From contig JAZKJV010009792.1 in NCBI GenBank assembly GCA_037367405.1, forward strand, positions 248,001 through 312,000: a stretch of DNA of 64,000 bases. Direction: 5' to 3'. Position numbers and translations under genes: made by a program. The notes under the pieces were generated by a model. It worked only from the letters and a program-made list of their open reading frames with translations, was not told where the DNA came from and did not search any database. Positions 1 to 13,000 of this stretch are shown piece after piece. The DNA comes from Ottelia alismoides (Eukaryota; Streptophyta; Magnoliopsida; Alismatales; Hydrocharitaceae). Each line of letters opens with the position of its first letter. Position 1 is the stretch's first letter.

Positions 1-2687
1 TCCTCAGATGGAGGACTAGGAATCGGTCCCTGTGCCTGTGAAGACGGAGAATCCATACGATAATCATCATTCACCACATATGGATCCGTAATTTGAACAG
101 AAACCTTTCCTTTATTCATATTTTTGTTTTTGTTTTTGTTCCCACAGTCTCTAGATACAAAATGTGGCAACATCACAGATGGCTCAACAAAAGTGGATGT
201 GGTGGCCTCAGTACCGCCACTAGCACCTGTCTTCGCGGCATCAGCACCGCGCTCTGGTTCAGCATCCAAAATGGTGGCATCAGCACCACCGTCTTCAACA
301 TCATCTGTAGCGGCATCAGCACCGCTCCTCTGCTCCTCTGGCGCTCCTGGTTCGGCATCTGGTTGTCGCTCAGAAGAGGCGCCGCCGGCTGGCATCCTAC
401 CGCTCCTAGTAGTCACAAAATCAGCATCATTCACAAAAGAAGACATATCATTCAAATTGTCACTAGGAGAGGCATCCTCTATGAACTCTACCTGCTCAGA
501 TTTTCTTTTTAAATTATTAGGATTAGGTTCGATCTGAGCGGGTATGGCGGCCTTGCCTTTGATGAAATCTCGCATCTCCTGCCGGAACTCATCCATTTCT
601 TGCCTAAAAGATGCTCGCTGTTCAGATAGCAAGCGGGCAAGATCATCAAGAGCAGGGTTCTCGAAGGCTGGACCCTGAGAACCGGACGTCTGTCCCTGCT
701 GGAAATGGGGCTGCTGCTGCTAGTGTTGTTGCTGAAATTGGGGGGGAGGCTGGTGATAAGACTGCTGAGGCGGCTGACGCTGCCTCCACTGTTGTCCCTG
801 ATAGGCGGGACGAGGACCACTCTGGTATTGTTGTGGCTGGGCATACTGGGGCTGCTGGTTGTACTGATGTGGCTGGCTGCTCTGCTATCCTTGAGCAGGG
901 GGATGCTGTTGGGATGAGGAACCACCATTACCCCAACGGAATCCGGGATGATCCCTACGAATTGCGGGCTGAGGGTATCGGTCATACCAAATCCCGTTGA
1001 CTTCCATCAACAGTTCCTGCTCGAAGGAAGGTGGAGGAAGAACTGCCAGTGGCTGCTCCGGCTGATACACCACCATCTGCGTCTCCTGAGATGGCGGTTG
1101 CTCTGGATGGTACTGCAACAATGGAACCGGCTCCGCCTGGATATGGTTCACCTGGCGGTATGAGGTGGAGGCCTGGTTGGGATTGTTGCTGCTGGAAGCA
1201 ACCTGTGACCTGGGAGGCTGTTGTGAATGGGCCTGTGCCTCCTGAATACAGAGAATTTGAGTTTTCAGGTCACTCATTGTCTTGGTGAGAAGGTCCATCT
1301 GGGCTAGACCTTGGTTCTGCTTCTTTTCGAGGATCTCCATGCGGTCCAGCTTTTCACTGATAATGCCCATGTCGGCTGCTGCTGATTCGGCTTGTGCTGC
1401 GGCTACCGACGTTGCGCTGGGACCGGCATCGATGCGGGCGATCCTCTGAAATGATCCCGCTCCTTGCGGGGGCTTCTGCTGTGTGTAGACTCGGGCCTGG
1501 GTCATCACTGTGGAATTTTCTGCCATGCCTTCATAGATGGCCTAGACGTCGTCTTCTCCCTTGGAGAAATATGATCCACCGCAAGAGGCATTCACAAGCC
1601 CCTGCAGCTCCGGTGTCAGCCCACAGAAGAAACTCTGCACCAGGTGGGGCTTGGAGATATCGTGATGTGGACACCGGTCTATGAGCTCTCTGAATCGATC
1701 CCATGCTTCATGGAACTGTTCATTTGGGATCATGACGAAGTTGCTGATCATGGCTCGAGCTGCGTTGGTCCGGCCGAGGGGATAGTATTTCTTCAAATAT
1801 ACGGACCGGAGATCTGCCCAAGTATCGACGAATCGCCCTAGATGCTTGAGCCAATATGCGGCTCGATCAACCAGTGAGAACGGGAAGGCGATCATCCTGA
1901 TAGTGTCCTCGGTCAACAACCGATCGTGGATAGTGCTGCATATCATTTCGAACTCTTGGAGATGGTGGTGCGGCTCTTCGGTCGGCAACCCATGGAACTT
2001 GGGAAGAAGCTGGATCGTGTGGTGCCGAAGCTCGAAGTCTCCGTGGATTGGCGGGAGTCTGATCCACCGGTGAGTGAGGGACGAAGCTGGGTTGTGCAGT
2101 TCCCTCATGATGGTCTGTGGCGGTCGCTCACCGTCTGGATCGCCTCCTCCTGCATCAGGTCCTCCTCCTTCTCCGCCACCGCCTCCTCCAGGTCGGTTCT
2201 CTCTCAGCTGTGCGATCTCTCTCATAAGGTCTCCCATGAATGTGCCCTGGTCCCGGATCTGTCTCTGCATCGTCTCCAGGGATGCTAGCAAGGAATTGTT
2301 GATGGCCACCTGATCGATTATGAATGGAGGGTGATCGTGGTCATCTGGGTGCTCGCCTCTGTCTGCCATTGCTGGATTCTCTGAAAATGCAAAAGAGGCC
2401 ATTTCAGGTGCTGTTGAATGAGCTGAATTCTGTGATTCACTGAACTCTGAAATGATTGGACTGAGGGAAGGAGAATGGGAAGGGTGGTCGAGGGGGAACA
2501 GGGTGGATGTAAACTCGGGCTCGGAGAGCGGACTCTCCGAGGCATTCCTAGATGAGTAAGGAGGAGTGCTAGATAGCGGTGCCGACAAGGTCGGCCTAAG
2601 AGATCTCCGTCCCATCATCTTGATTATTCGAGAGGAGTAGGGAAAATGCAAGGTAAGAAGAAAATGAAATGCAACAAAATTGTGCAC
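1..2687 (-). pseudogene. Retrotransposon gag (start of gag-pol) of element A, with three amber stops
   Basis: One reading frame runs from 2687 to the left edge, interrupted only by TAG codons at 1544-1542, 887-885 and 722-720. The first 381 residues include a Retrotrans_gag-type (PF03732) capsid region with FPFSLVDRAAYWL, TWADLRSVYLKKYYP and FFCGLTPELQ. Next comes a Gln/Pro-rich stretch, then a charged helical segment (RASFRQEMDEFRQEMRDF), the motif VTTRSGR that precedes protease in this branch, and a tail with three GADA repeats. The likely start is the MMGRRSL pair near 2618, because the 23 residues before it look like leader translation. The third stop lies inside a Gln run (QQQH*QQQ), so it is probably a mutated CAG. 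The protein would coat the element RNA. Protease is not yet reached at the edge. Confidence 0.85.
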
Positions 2688-4389
2688 GATTGTGCGGTGT
2701 TTTTGATCTTGACCTTAATAAATCTAACAATCAAACACAAAGCAAGGGTAAGTTCACCAACTCAACTCGTGAAGCCGTGAAGGATCGGCTTTTATCTTGT
2801 CAGCTTTAGCTTGTTTTCAGGTATTTATCTTTTCACGAGTCCTTAGAGCGCTACGCCTATAGGAGCGAGAGTACTGCCAGGAAAGTGTCCCCGTACTTGT
2901 CCTCCTCCTGTGTAACCTGTAACTTGCGCTTTTTGAGGTCCTTGTAACCCTTCCTGGATCCCTACTCAGCCAAAGAAATAGAGGGAGGAAGCCGATAGGC
3001 GAAACCGATACTTCGGACCTCGCTCGCAACGGAATCACCCGTGAGCGTACAAGGTCCTACTCGGACGCAGCCGGTGAGACAGACACACCCGTGAAGGCGT
3101 GGCCTAGGCTCGGTACTTCGGACAAGGTCGGTGCTCACACAATAGTGAGTCACCGATGGCGACCAAGTCCTACTCGACTACGTACGATAGTAGCGCCAAT
3201 ACTTCGGAAATCCAGGCGATACACAAGGCAGCCACAAGTTGGGTTTTGGGCTCTAATCCTTACGAAGCGCTCACCTCACTTGGAAGGAGACCTTCCCATG
3301 CAACCTGAAGACAAGTGAGGGTGTTACTCTCCCCAAGCAATGAATCCAATTACCAATTTTATTTTGGTCAAGTTTTCTTTAGCAGTCCCTTTTTTAATTT
3401 TTTTGGTGTTATCGCTTCTTTTGAGTCAATTCAAACAAGCGCCTAACGGTTTTGTATTTTTTTCTTTTTCCTACTTTGTTCCAAAAACAGAGGGAGAATA
3501 GAGTCGGAAAAGCCGTGCAAGTCGACACCAAGGTGGAAAGCTCACCTTTGTGCCTAGATGATGCATGCAAAGTAAGAGGACTTACAGCGAATCCCAGCTC
3601 TCTCCATGCGGGATGCAAAGCAGAATTTTTAAACCTAAGCTATATGACGAAATGCAAGCGGAAATCGTCCTAGAACAGGCAGCTGCTAGCGTGAAGAACC
3701 ACAAGCTAACTAATAACTCCTAATCCGAGTGTCCGGTCTAGGCTCACCCCTCCTCTGCCCAACACGTTTGGGGTAGGAGAAAGCGCTTGTTCGGGTGTGA
3801 GCTCGCGGCACGTGGATTTGGAAGCCACTAGCTAACTGTTTGATTATTCTAAGTCCAAATACGAATCTATAGGAGCATGCAAATATAATTAGGTGTTTGG
3901 ACCTATTCTAATCGAGTCAAGCAGACCTAGAACTAAGAGCTCAATCCACAAAAGAAAGTAAAAAATGAAAACAAAACCGGAAAATGACGGCGATAAAAAC
4001 GCGATAAAAATCCGCGGTGAGCCCCTGGGTGAACAAACACCCGGAAATTAGGCCCGAATGTCTAAGTGTCCAAGTCCAAGTGTACCTGTATTATTACAAA
4101 TTAAATGAATCACTCTCTCACCTAAAATAATTGAAAAACTAATCTAATCACTCTCTCTCTCTCACTCCTTGCTCTCTCCTGCCGGCTTGGCTAAAGAACA
4201 GCCGGCTCCGCTTCCCAAGGATGCGTCGGGTCACCTAGGCGATCCGCCTTGCTCCGCGGTCCCTCGCAAGAAGACAAAGAAGAGTGGTCAGATAGCTCAA
4301 CAAAATATATCAAAATGTAAGAGATGAAAAATGCTATGATAACAATCACACAATCAACCAAACAAAATATGAACTACTCGCTGTTGCTC
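2688..4389 (-). other. Untranslated leader of element A
   Basis: This 1.7-kb stretch between the primer binding site and gag has no supported coding frame. It is moderately GC-rich near gag and AT-rich toward the PBS. The short ORFs in it match nothing I recognise. In the RNA it would carry packaging and dimerisation signals, but none can be pointed to here. Confidence 0.6.
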
Positions 4390-4406
4390 CCCCGGCAACG
4401 GCGCCA
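4390..4406 (-). promoter_or_regulatory. Primer binding site of element A, complementary to tRNA-Asp
   Basis: The minus strand reads TGGCGCCGTTGCCGGGG, a perfect 17-nt complement of the 3' end of plant tRNA-Asp(GUC) including its CCA. It lies 2 nt inside the 5' LTR, the normal place where the tRNA primes minus-strand DNA synthesis. It fixes both the strand of the element and the inner LTR boundary. Confidence 0.93.
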
Positions 4407-4408
4407 TT

Positions 4409-7400
4409 TGATAAACACGGAAATCGCAGAGGTCGTGTTGACTCACAAGGCGAATCAACAGTCGCTGATTTGACCTCCAACGAAATCCGATATTCAAACA
4501 ACAATTAACCACGACAGATAAATCAAACAATTAAAGTAAATGTGCGGAGTTAAAATTTATTATAACTCTACAACAAAGATGTGTATAGTGCAAGTATGTG
4601 TAGAGGTCGAACACAGGGAGCAGACAGGTAGAACGGGGCACAAGTGCTCAAAAATGTGTGTGTGATGTGTGGAGTGTCTACACTAAGCAAGCAAGCAAAT
4701 ATATTTTTGTGGGTTTTTAATTTTTAATTAATTTTTTTAATTTTTAATTTTTGTATTTTGATTTTTACTTTTCTGATTTTTATATTTATATTTTTTATAT
4801 TTTTTTTTTCGATATTGGAAAGTAAAGACAATATAATAGAAGGCAAGCTAAAATATTTATAAAAAGGTGCAAAAATACTCAAAAATTCAGGAATAAAATA
4901 TTTGTGATATTTTTATGATTTTCTAATGTTTTTGTGATTTTTGGGATTTTTCAAGGTGTTTTTGGTCTTTTTAATTACTGAAATAAGACAAAACAGTGGA
5001 AATAAGGTTGGCTGTGAATAAGATGCAATTTAAAAATAGCAACCAGTAACTCAAAATTTTCACACTATTTTTCTAATAAAAAGAACAAAATAAGGAGCAA
5101 ACAGAACCTCAATTTACTATTTTTGGATTTTTCTACTATTTTATATATTTTTTTGAAGTTTTTGAGTGTTTTTAAATTTTTAGTGTTTTTCTTTTGAGAT
5201 TTTTAATGATTTTTGGACTGACACTAAAAGATGATAAAATAGACAGTAGGTAATTTTTTTGGAATTTTTAGAGGTGTTTTAATATTTTTTTGGTATTTTC
5301 TAAGCTAGACAGTGCACAAAAAGGAAGTTTTTGATTTCTAATAAATATAAAAATAAAATAAAATCAAAAACTAAATAGATGGCGTCAAAGTACACGTGTC
5401 CAGATACTTAAGTCTATTTTTGTGAAATTTTTGGAGTTAAAAAGATAGGCTAAATAATTAGAGCAAACATCCAAACATTAAACAGTCCTGGCAGGGGTAT
5501 ATGTGCAATATTCGAAACATCCAGGGGCTTACATGCAATTTTCCACAAAAATATACACTGTATATTCAATTTTTAACACCAAAAGTTAATTACAAAAGCC
5601 GCCTGGGCTTCCTAGAAATTTACCCACCAGGGCGCGTGACTTGCACGCGCCTGGGAAGGGCTGAAATGTAATTTGTTGAAACCCTGGGGGCCTACTTGCA
5701 AAATAACCAAAAAATTTACACGTGCTGCAATAGTTTTAGGACTAAAACAAAATACACAAACGTGCGGGGGTTCCTCTGCAAAATGCCCACCCCCTCACGT
5801 GAACTGGTCACGTGAGGTGACGTGGCGAGGGACCTAGACGCAAATGCTAAAAGCCTGAGGGTCTTTTGGCAAATATTACAATAAAATTACACTACAGACA
5901 AAAGTTTAAAGATTAAACTATAAATACAAAAGGGTCGAGGGTGAAGTTGCAAAATACCCTCGCTCGGGCGATCCGCAGGTGACACGTGGCGCGAATCCAA
6001 CGGCTGGTGGCGGGAGACGATCCAGCGGCGGGGAGCACGCCACTTATCCACGTGGCAGCACGGGAACGGCCGATGACGGTTGGCGTCGACGTCTGAGATT
6101 AGATCTCAGAAAGAGATCTGACGGTGGATGGGCTTGGAAGATCGGACGGTCGTCACGCGAACTGGAGCTGCGGCTCAATCGGACGGTGGAGAAGCGAGGA
6201 GGAAGAACAGGGAAGAAGGCCGGCGGAGGCGAACTTCCCCGACTCCGATCTCGCTCCTCAGGCGTTGGACGGGCTCCAAAATGGAGCTGCAGGCTCCTGG
6301 AAGGTCCTTCTATGGACTGGATGGCTTGGATTCGCCGGAGGAGCGTCGAGGTGCTGGCGCGAAGGCGGCGGAGCTTTGCGCTCCAGATATCTCCGGCGAG
6401 GAATCAAAATGGCCTTCCAGGTACTTTCAAGGGTCTTTGACCTGCAAAAAGTTGTGAAAAGGCCCAGGGCAAATTGCCTGGGCCTCGTGGAGGTGTGGGG
6501 ATGTGTGCTACGAGGTGGCGGCGAACGGCCGGAGGTGCGCTCCGGCCAAAGTGGGTGATCGAGCGATTCAGATGATGGAACTTCGAATTTTTTGGGGGAT
6601 ATTGATCCTAAGGCTAGCAGGAGTTAAATGCAAGAAATAAATAAGCGGGGCGAGCCCTCGATGGCCGGAGCCAGAGGGAAAATAGGTACCTCGACCGGCG
6701 ACTTCGCGGGAGGTGGTGGAGGCTCCCTCGACTTCGCGCGCCTTGGCTGAAGGGCTGGCGGTGGAGCTGTCACCTCCACGGAGCTCAGGAGCACGGAGGT
6801 GGCGCTGAAGGGTGGACCAAGGGGACTCGAATTCGAAATGGAAGAGGGGGAGTTGGTTTTAAGTGGTTTGACCCGAGGTGACAGGGGTCCAAAGACCAAG
6901 GGATATCTTGCAAATCTTGGGTCCGACGACCAAGATTAAGCTCGGACGAGCTAGGTAGATGGTTGGTGGACAATGTTGCAGAAGGATGCAACACGAAAAG
7001 ATGAAAGAATTGGCCTGGAAAAAGCCAACAAGATGGCTCAAAAACCAAGCCTGACACGGGCTACAGGGGTAGGTCAGACTGTTGACCTTGGTCAACAGTC
7101 CTGGTCTCCTGGTTGGTCCACGTGGACCAACCAGGAAAAACCCTGGAAAAACATTTTATTAATTAAATTAAAAATAATAAATGGCCGAATTAATTAAAAG
7201 TTATAAAATAAAAAATGCTTAGAATTTTATGTAGTATTTTATTTTGATTTTTAATTATTTTTAGGAGTTATATTTCTACAAGTCACCTTTTTAACCCTAT
7301 ATAGGTATAATACCTATGTATTTTAGTATTTTATTTTTATTTTGTGTATTTTATTTTTATTATTTTTATGTATGATTTTATAAAATTATAAAATACTTTT

Positions 7401-8291
7401 ATGTACACAAATATATTTTTATTTTATTTTTCTGATATGTTTTGTATATTTAATAAAATACAAGTATGTTTTGTATAGGTATATATATAGGTAATGTACC
7501 AATGTGTTGACTATATACAAATATTTTTATTTGTATTTTATTTATGTTTTTCTTCTGATTTAAATACACATATTTATTATAAGTAATATTTACAACATTA
7601 TAAAAATATAAAATTATAAAAATAATAAATAAATAATAAATTGAATATTTTAATATGTACAAGTATACAATGGGGGTTCAAAACTCAACTTTCAAACCGT
7701 AGCTCCGCCAAATGCGAAACCACCACCATTGGATAGATTATTTTATTCTATATACAATTAAAGGGTGAGTTTGATGCATTTGGAGTTGTCGTTTGTGAGA
7801 TACGGGTCTGGGAAGTTGGGATTTTGGATTCTTATTCAGATCATAACTTTTTGTCTGTACATGATTTTTCTGTGAAATCAATTTTGTATTTTTCTTTATA
7901 AAATTATCTACAACTTTCATGTACAAAGTTTCTTTATTTGATGTAAAAAGTGGAACCAAAAACAGGTCCCAAAATGAATAAAGAATGAACAGGACGTATA
8001 GGTATTATATTGTATCTCTGACCTTATCTCCCCCTACTTTATTCCTTGTCGACCTATTCATCAAGATGCCTAGGTCTCGGGGGTTTTGGGTCATAAAATA
8101 TTTACAATATTTTATTCTTTTTCTTTTCTTTATTTATTCTATAATTTTGGCCTTAATTACAGTAATTTATACACTGTCTGGATGCACATGCATGAATGCT
8201 AAGATGCTTGATTTAAGGCTATTTACAGGCATTTGCTAGGGTTTTTGGTGCCAAAATGATAGAATAAAGATGATGAAATGTGGATTCATCA
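4409..8291 (-). repeat. 5' LTR of element A (3,883 bp)
   Basis: The inner end is set by the primer binding site. The outer end is set by homology to the solo LTR at 59435-63273 (opposite orientation), whose start TGATGAATCC aligns with the minus strand at 8291. Both LTRs are about 3.85 kb, start TGATGAATCC and end ..TATCA. The middle (about 5930-7140) is GC-rich and the flanks very AT-rich. ORFs at 5979-6558 lie wholly inside and are not supported as genes. The LTR carries a perfect G-box palindrome (7108-7135). Confidence 0.85.
7108..7135. promoter_or_regulatory. 28-bp perfect palindrome with a central G-box (CACGTG) in the LTR of element A
   Basis: The 18-bp core TTGGTCCACGTGGACCAA extends to a perfect 28-bp palindrome. 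The same 18-bp core is intact at 60568-60585 in the otherwise strongly diverged solo LTR. CACGTG is the classic site for plant bZIP and bHLH factors. A role as an LTR enhancer or protein-binding site is inferred from position and conservation. Confidence 0.6.
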
Positions 8292-8955
8292 CTCGTGCAC
8301 GTGGGGTGGGGGTATTTTACACGGGGACCCTCATTATTTATTTTATTTCAATTAGGTCCAGAAACTTACAGATTCATGTGTAATATTTTTGGTAAAATTG
8401 CAAATAGCCCTCAGGTTTTTGTTATTTGTCATTAGGTCCCTGCCAGGCATGTGATTACTACGTGCGTCTGTGAGAAATTTGTACGCATACCCCTGAGTTT
8501 TTGGTTATTTGTGATTGGTTCTGGAATAAGATTAATTAGTTATATTTTTGTGGAAAATTGCACTTTGGCCCAGGACTTTTGCATAATTACAGAAATGCCC
8601 CTATCAACAGTGTAATTTCTTTTTATTTCAAGTATTTATTTCATGCATCTATAAAACCCTAAAAATCCCAAAAAATTATCATAGTTGCCTTTTTTATTGC
8701 TCTATCACGTCGTATTTTTACTTTGCATTTTTGTTACATTTTAATATTTATAAAAATTCAAAAACATGCATTTTCATCTCTGTATGCATTAGAAAATACC
8801 TAAAAAAAAATAAAAACTTTTTGCTTGTCATTAGTTAATCATCTGTTGTGGGTTAATTGTTGATTGAATTTCGAATTTTCGTGTGGTCGCCACAGCGACT
8901 ATGTCTCCGCCCTGTGTGAGACATATTTAGACTGCTTGATCCCGTGGGTTCATCA
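8292..8955 (+). repeat. Element B: 3' part of a related gypsy LTR, plus orientation
   Basis: Read on the plus strand, this 664-bp piece follows the order of the 3' third of the element A LTR read on the minus strand. Shared landmarks are the CACGTG-GGGGTGGG block, a run resembling TTTTTGTGGAAAATTGCA, and a terminal block ending GGTTCATCA. It ends at 8955 exactly where the copia LTR of C1 resumes. ATTTG (8956-8960) may be one copy of its 5-bp target duplication. Element A has inserted into it, so the rest of B lies left of the window. Whether B is a solo LTR or a full element cannot be told. Confidence 0.75.
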
Positions 8956-10951
8956 ATTTGTGTTTCTTTCAATGGCTAAGATGTTGTTGTAAAAACACAA
9001 CAACAAATGATTTAATTTGAATTAATTTATATTGATAAATCAACATAATTAATCCCAATTTAAATCACTTTGACTAGAAAAGAGATAATGAGGAGACTAA
9101 ACCAATCCCCTAAGAATGAGGGGACAACTACTCTTCTCCTCATAGAGAATTGTAGCCGTCCACTCTTCTTGAGCGGAATGTGTCTTTCTCCTCTAATTAT
9201 CATGAGATCTCATTATCTCATGATATCTCCTTAATTTACAATAACTCTTATTGTAAATATTTTTCACAAAAAATAGTTCACAATTATCTTGTGAAAAAAT
9301 TCAATCAAGCCATTGAAATTATGTGAATCTTACTCACAACCCAAAACAAAAAGTAATTATATTTTCAATTAATCATTCAATGTGAATCCAATTCACATTA
9401 ACAATTAATCAACAAATATAAATCATAATATGCTCTCTCTAATATATTATAAATCTCATTTTACCTGATTAATATGGATAGCGTTATCCACATTATCAAC
9501 AATATTTAGTAATTTTGGATCTCTTTTCTCATGTGCCCAAATAATATGAACCACATCCGCATTATTCACATCTTTGATAATTAAATCACATTTAATTATC
9601 TCAGATAACTCTCGTAATAATATGAATCAAATTCATACTATTCATGATAATTAAATCACATTTAATTATCCATTTTTTGGATGCTCGGATATATATATAT
9701 ATATCAACAATGGAATTATCCATGAACTCTTTCAAGGATAATGCGCTTTCTCTGCAGATACTTGGAGATAAGGACAGGGCGATTGTATTGTTCCACATAT
9801 AATGACTTGGATATTGAGATCACATCTCAAATCCAGATCTCGTGGGCCTCCCATAGATGCTTAGTTAAATCAAGATCGTAAATCTAATCTTCTCATTACA
9901 TCTGAATCACATTCAGATCAATGTCCAACATTTGGACTAAGATCGGATTACTTCTCTATGAGAGGAGTCACTAAAATCCATATCTGTTTCATCACTCCCT
10001 CAGAATGGAAGTGTTATGGTTATACAATCGTTTATACATCACCCTCAGGCATTCCTAATACCTGTACATCCTACATATTGGAAGACCTAGAACAAATCCG
10101 AAGTATAAGATCAATTTTACACTGTCTTCTTTAGAGTTTTATCATCAAGTTTTTCATTTGACTATTGGGAGTTGGTATCGATCATATACTTTCCAAAAGC
10201 ATATATCATATCCAAGTGTTGAACATATACTTTCCAAAAGTATATATCAAACCTACAAATTCAGTCAAGCTTCCAAAACGAGACGACTGTGCACGGAATT
10301 TGATTCTTCCCAATATCTCATGAGTGAGCCCATGTCTTCCGATTTAGTAATGAACATGTATGATCCTTTTGATAGATTGTATTACTCATATGCCCTTATA
10401 TGCACACCAGTGCGCCGGTGTATAGACCTTGATTAGGTCATCAACCTATTGGTTTGCCAAATGTACATACTCAGACATATAGTAACACATCTGTCTCCGG
10501 TCAGAGGATGCGTGCCTATATCGTGACAACGTACGACATAGGACTTTGGTTATCTCGATCTCGTTAAGTCAACTCTTTGACCTAACTAATCTGACACCTC
10601 CGAATCTCTATTCCTATGTAGAGGACCTGCATCAAGAGGTCGGTCAGATATCAACCAAGTGAGAAAGGATTGACATCTCCTACTCAGGTTGGAGATCATC
10701 TCTTAACAATCATTTGACGGTACTTGATGAGTCCTCAATATATCTCTTTAGATATTCATCCAAGCACCAGCCTCTATGATTCAATAATTGAATCAACAGC
10801 TGTTTGATCATTAAGATGGCCATGGTACATAACCCTAATTGTACTAAGGGACCTATTATGCAAATTAGTTATTCTTCATTTCAGATCAAGGAATGATATT
10901 TGCAATAACATTTATTACATAATGGCTCGCCGTGGGCTTGTATGTCCAACA
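8956..10951 (-). repeat. 3' LTR of C1 (1,996 bp visible; rest displaced by element B)
   Basis: Collinear with 17838-19693 over its full length. The outer minus-strand start is TGTTGGACAT at 10951. This copy has about 140 bp (roughly 10310-10450) missing from the other LTR. The about 640 bp matching 17197-17837 are absent because element B inserted at 8955/8956. Many scattered substitutions between the two LTRs show an old insertion. Confidence 0.88.
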
Positions 10952-10966
10952 ATCTCCCGCTAGTCC
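10952..10966 (-). promoter_or_regulatory. Polypurine tract of C1
   Basis: The minus strand reads GGACTAGCGGGAGAT immediately before the LTR start TGTTGG. This is the usual copia arrangement of a CTAGxGGGAGAT tract against the 3' LTR, and it primes plus-strand DNA. It confirms the minus orientation. Confidence 0.8.
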
Positions 10967-10989
10967 AAAGAGCCATTAATGGGCTAATC

Positions 10990-13000
10990 TTTAAATCCAC
11001 ATTCATGTGACAATCATAGGCTATTTATAAAAATAGCTAGGTAAGTTGATCAGTCACTATATTCCCAAGAGACTACGCCAAGTCCTTTTACGACACTTTC
11101 ATATCCCCTAGTAATAGTGCTCGCATCCAATGCGAATGTTGCATATTATGCAACCAATACTCAATTTTATTAGTTATAGTGTCCTTGACACTACAGGTCG
11201 ATAATTATTATAACCAGTATGTCCATAATCCTTATCAGAACACCCTTATTCTTGGAGATCTCTATCTCTTTAGGTATCCGCAGTTAAGACCTTTTAGATC
11301 ACCATCTTTAAAGTCTTAATTTCTTGAATATAAGACTTGAGATCACTATCTCTAAAGTCTTTTCATCTATGAATATTTTGTTATTACTGCAATCAAGTAT
11401 TTTATTTTCATAGTAGGATTTGTAACAGTTTACTACTCCCATTGCATGACAGACATCTGGCTTTTGTACACATCTAGCATACACCCAGCTTCTCGTAACT
11501 TATGCACAAGGGCAGGTAGTTCTAGCATTCACTTCCTCAACTCTTTGAGGTGCTATCCCTTTAGATAGGTCAGTACCATGTCTTAAGGGAAGGAAGCATT
11601 TTTTTGAAATTTTCTAGAAAATGGAACATGTCCAAGGTGTACTACTAATGTGACAATCCCAATACCTTCTTCTCTTTGCTTCTGAACATCTTCAGAACTA
11701 AGATCTAAGAGGTATCCTTGAGATCATATCTCAAGGTATGGAATAGCCAGTCTATAAAACACTTATTATTATCCTTATATTATTCCAAATGATTAGGGTA
11801 TCATCTACATACAACACGATGAACACAATGGCACTCCCACTAAGCTTCACATGATACATCAAAATTCTATCTGAAATCATAACATTTATTATTTCATCAA
11901 ATCTGATGTTCCAACTACAAGAAGCTTATTTAAGTCCACAGATGGAGTTTCTTTAGCTTGCACAGCTTGCTTTCCTCAACTATGATGCTTTGGGGCTACT
12001 TCATGTGAATATCCTTAGAGAGATATTCGTAGAGGAATGCAATCTTGACTTTCATCTTGAAGATGTCCAAGTCAAGTTGTGTAGCTATAGTTAGCAATAA
12101 TCTGATGGGTTTAAGCAAGGTTACTGAAGAGCAAGTCTCATTGCAAGCAATGTCTTCTCTTCGGTGTGTATCTTGTGGGTACGAACTGTGCTTTGGAGGT
12201 CTCTACATTCTCATCAGGTTCCCTCTTTCTCTTGAAGATCCATTTACTCCTTAACGGGTCTTACCCATATAGGTGGATCCTTGAGGGTCCATATACAATA
12301 CTTGTATATGAAGTCTATGTTAGACTTAATTGCTAACATCCATCTTTCCATGACATGATCTTCAGAAGCTTCGACACATGAAGTTCGATCATTGTCAGAT
12401 TTCTCTGACACATGGAATACATCCTCACACTCATTTGAAGAGGTATTAGTGTTTCATCTTTAGTTGTCCTTTAAGTTTCCAATTTTAGGAGCCTCATTAT
12501 TTTCTCAAGGTTTTTGAGTTCCTTTACTTCACTTTCATCTTGATTCTAAAAAGAGAGTCATCCTCTAAGAATCATATTCTCATAGATGAGATCTTTTAAG
12601 AATTTCAAGGTCATAAAATAGGAACAATACCATCCTTTATTTTCCTAATGAAGTAGCACTCTCTGGTGCTAGATTCCAGTTTCCCAGCATGGAACCTTAT
12701 AAGGATATATATTGTAGTCTCTACTACATATATACCTTGGAAACTAAGAGGTAATTATGCTAATATTAATCATTGATCAATTCATGTCACACATGATTAA
12801 TGTATCTCCCTATATCTCTATTGAGTTTAGGTGCATTAGGAGGATTGAGATAGGAATGAAAATTCCTTTCTCCATAAGGCATTCCTTGAATTCATCTAAC
12901 AGGTACATGCTACCAAGGTTAGATCAAATTCATTTCATCTCCCTTCAAACTTTGGTTCTAAACCAAAATTATGAAATCATTGAACATTTCAAAGTTTTTT
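10990..13000 (-). pseudogene. Degenerate copia pol (end of integrase region, RT, RNase H remnant) of C1
   Basis: Minus-strand translation, with several stops and frame changes, gives the copia RT in the right order. KWIFKRKREPDENVETSKAQ lies near 12248-12190, a QMDVKTAFLNG-like block near 12075-12005, GLK*ASCSWNIRFDE near 11960-11900, and VLYVDDTLII with catalytic YVDD at 11811-11800. Upstream, near 12690-12600, a piece resembling the integrase-RT linker (ECYFIRK) can be seen. RNase H is expected at 11700-10990 but is too decayed to read motif by motif. The pseudogene cannot make an enzyme. Confidence 0.75.

Larger units (their letters stand above)
1..8291 (-). mobile_element. Element A: Ty3/gypsy (Athila-like) retrotransposon, 5' part, running off the left edge
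   Basis: On the minus strand the order is 5' LTR (8291 to 4409), a 2-nt spacer, a tRNA-Asp primer binding site (4406-4390), an untranslated leader, then gag (2687 to 1). Protease, RT, integrase and the 3' LTR would lie left of the window. The LTR starts TGATGAAT and ends TTTATCA. The tRNA-Asp primer and the gag type fit the Athila-like, non-chromovirus branch of Ty3/gypsy. The element sits inside an older, related LTR (8292-8955). Only one end is visible, so no target duplication can be read. Confidence 0.85.

Noticed and set aside
124..1000. Plus-strand ORFs of 129-139 codons at the left edge
   Set aside because: They are antisense to the gag frame of element A, which has clear gag domains.
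5979..6558. Three overlapping plus-strand ORFs up to 153 codons
   Set aside because: They lie in the GC-rich middle of the gypsy LTR, overlap one another in different frames and match no family.
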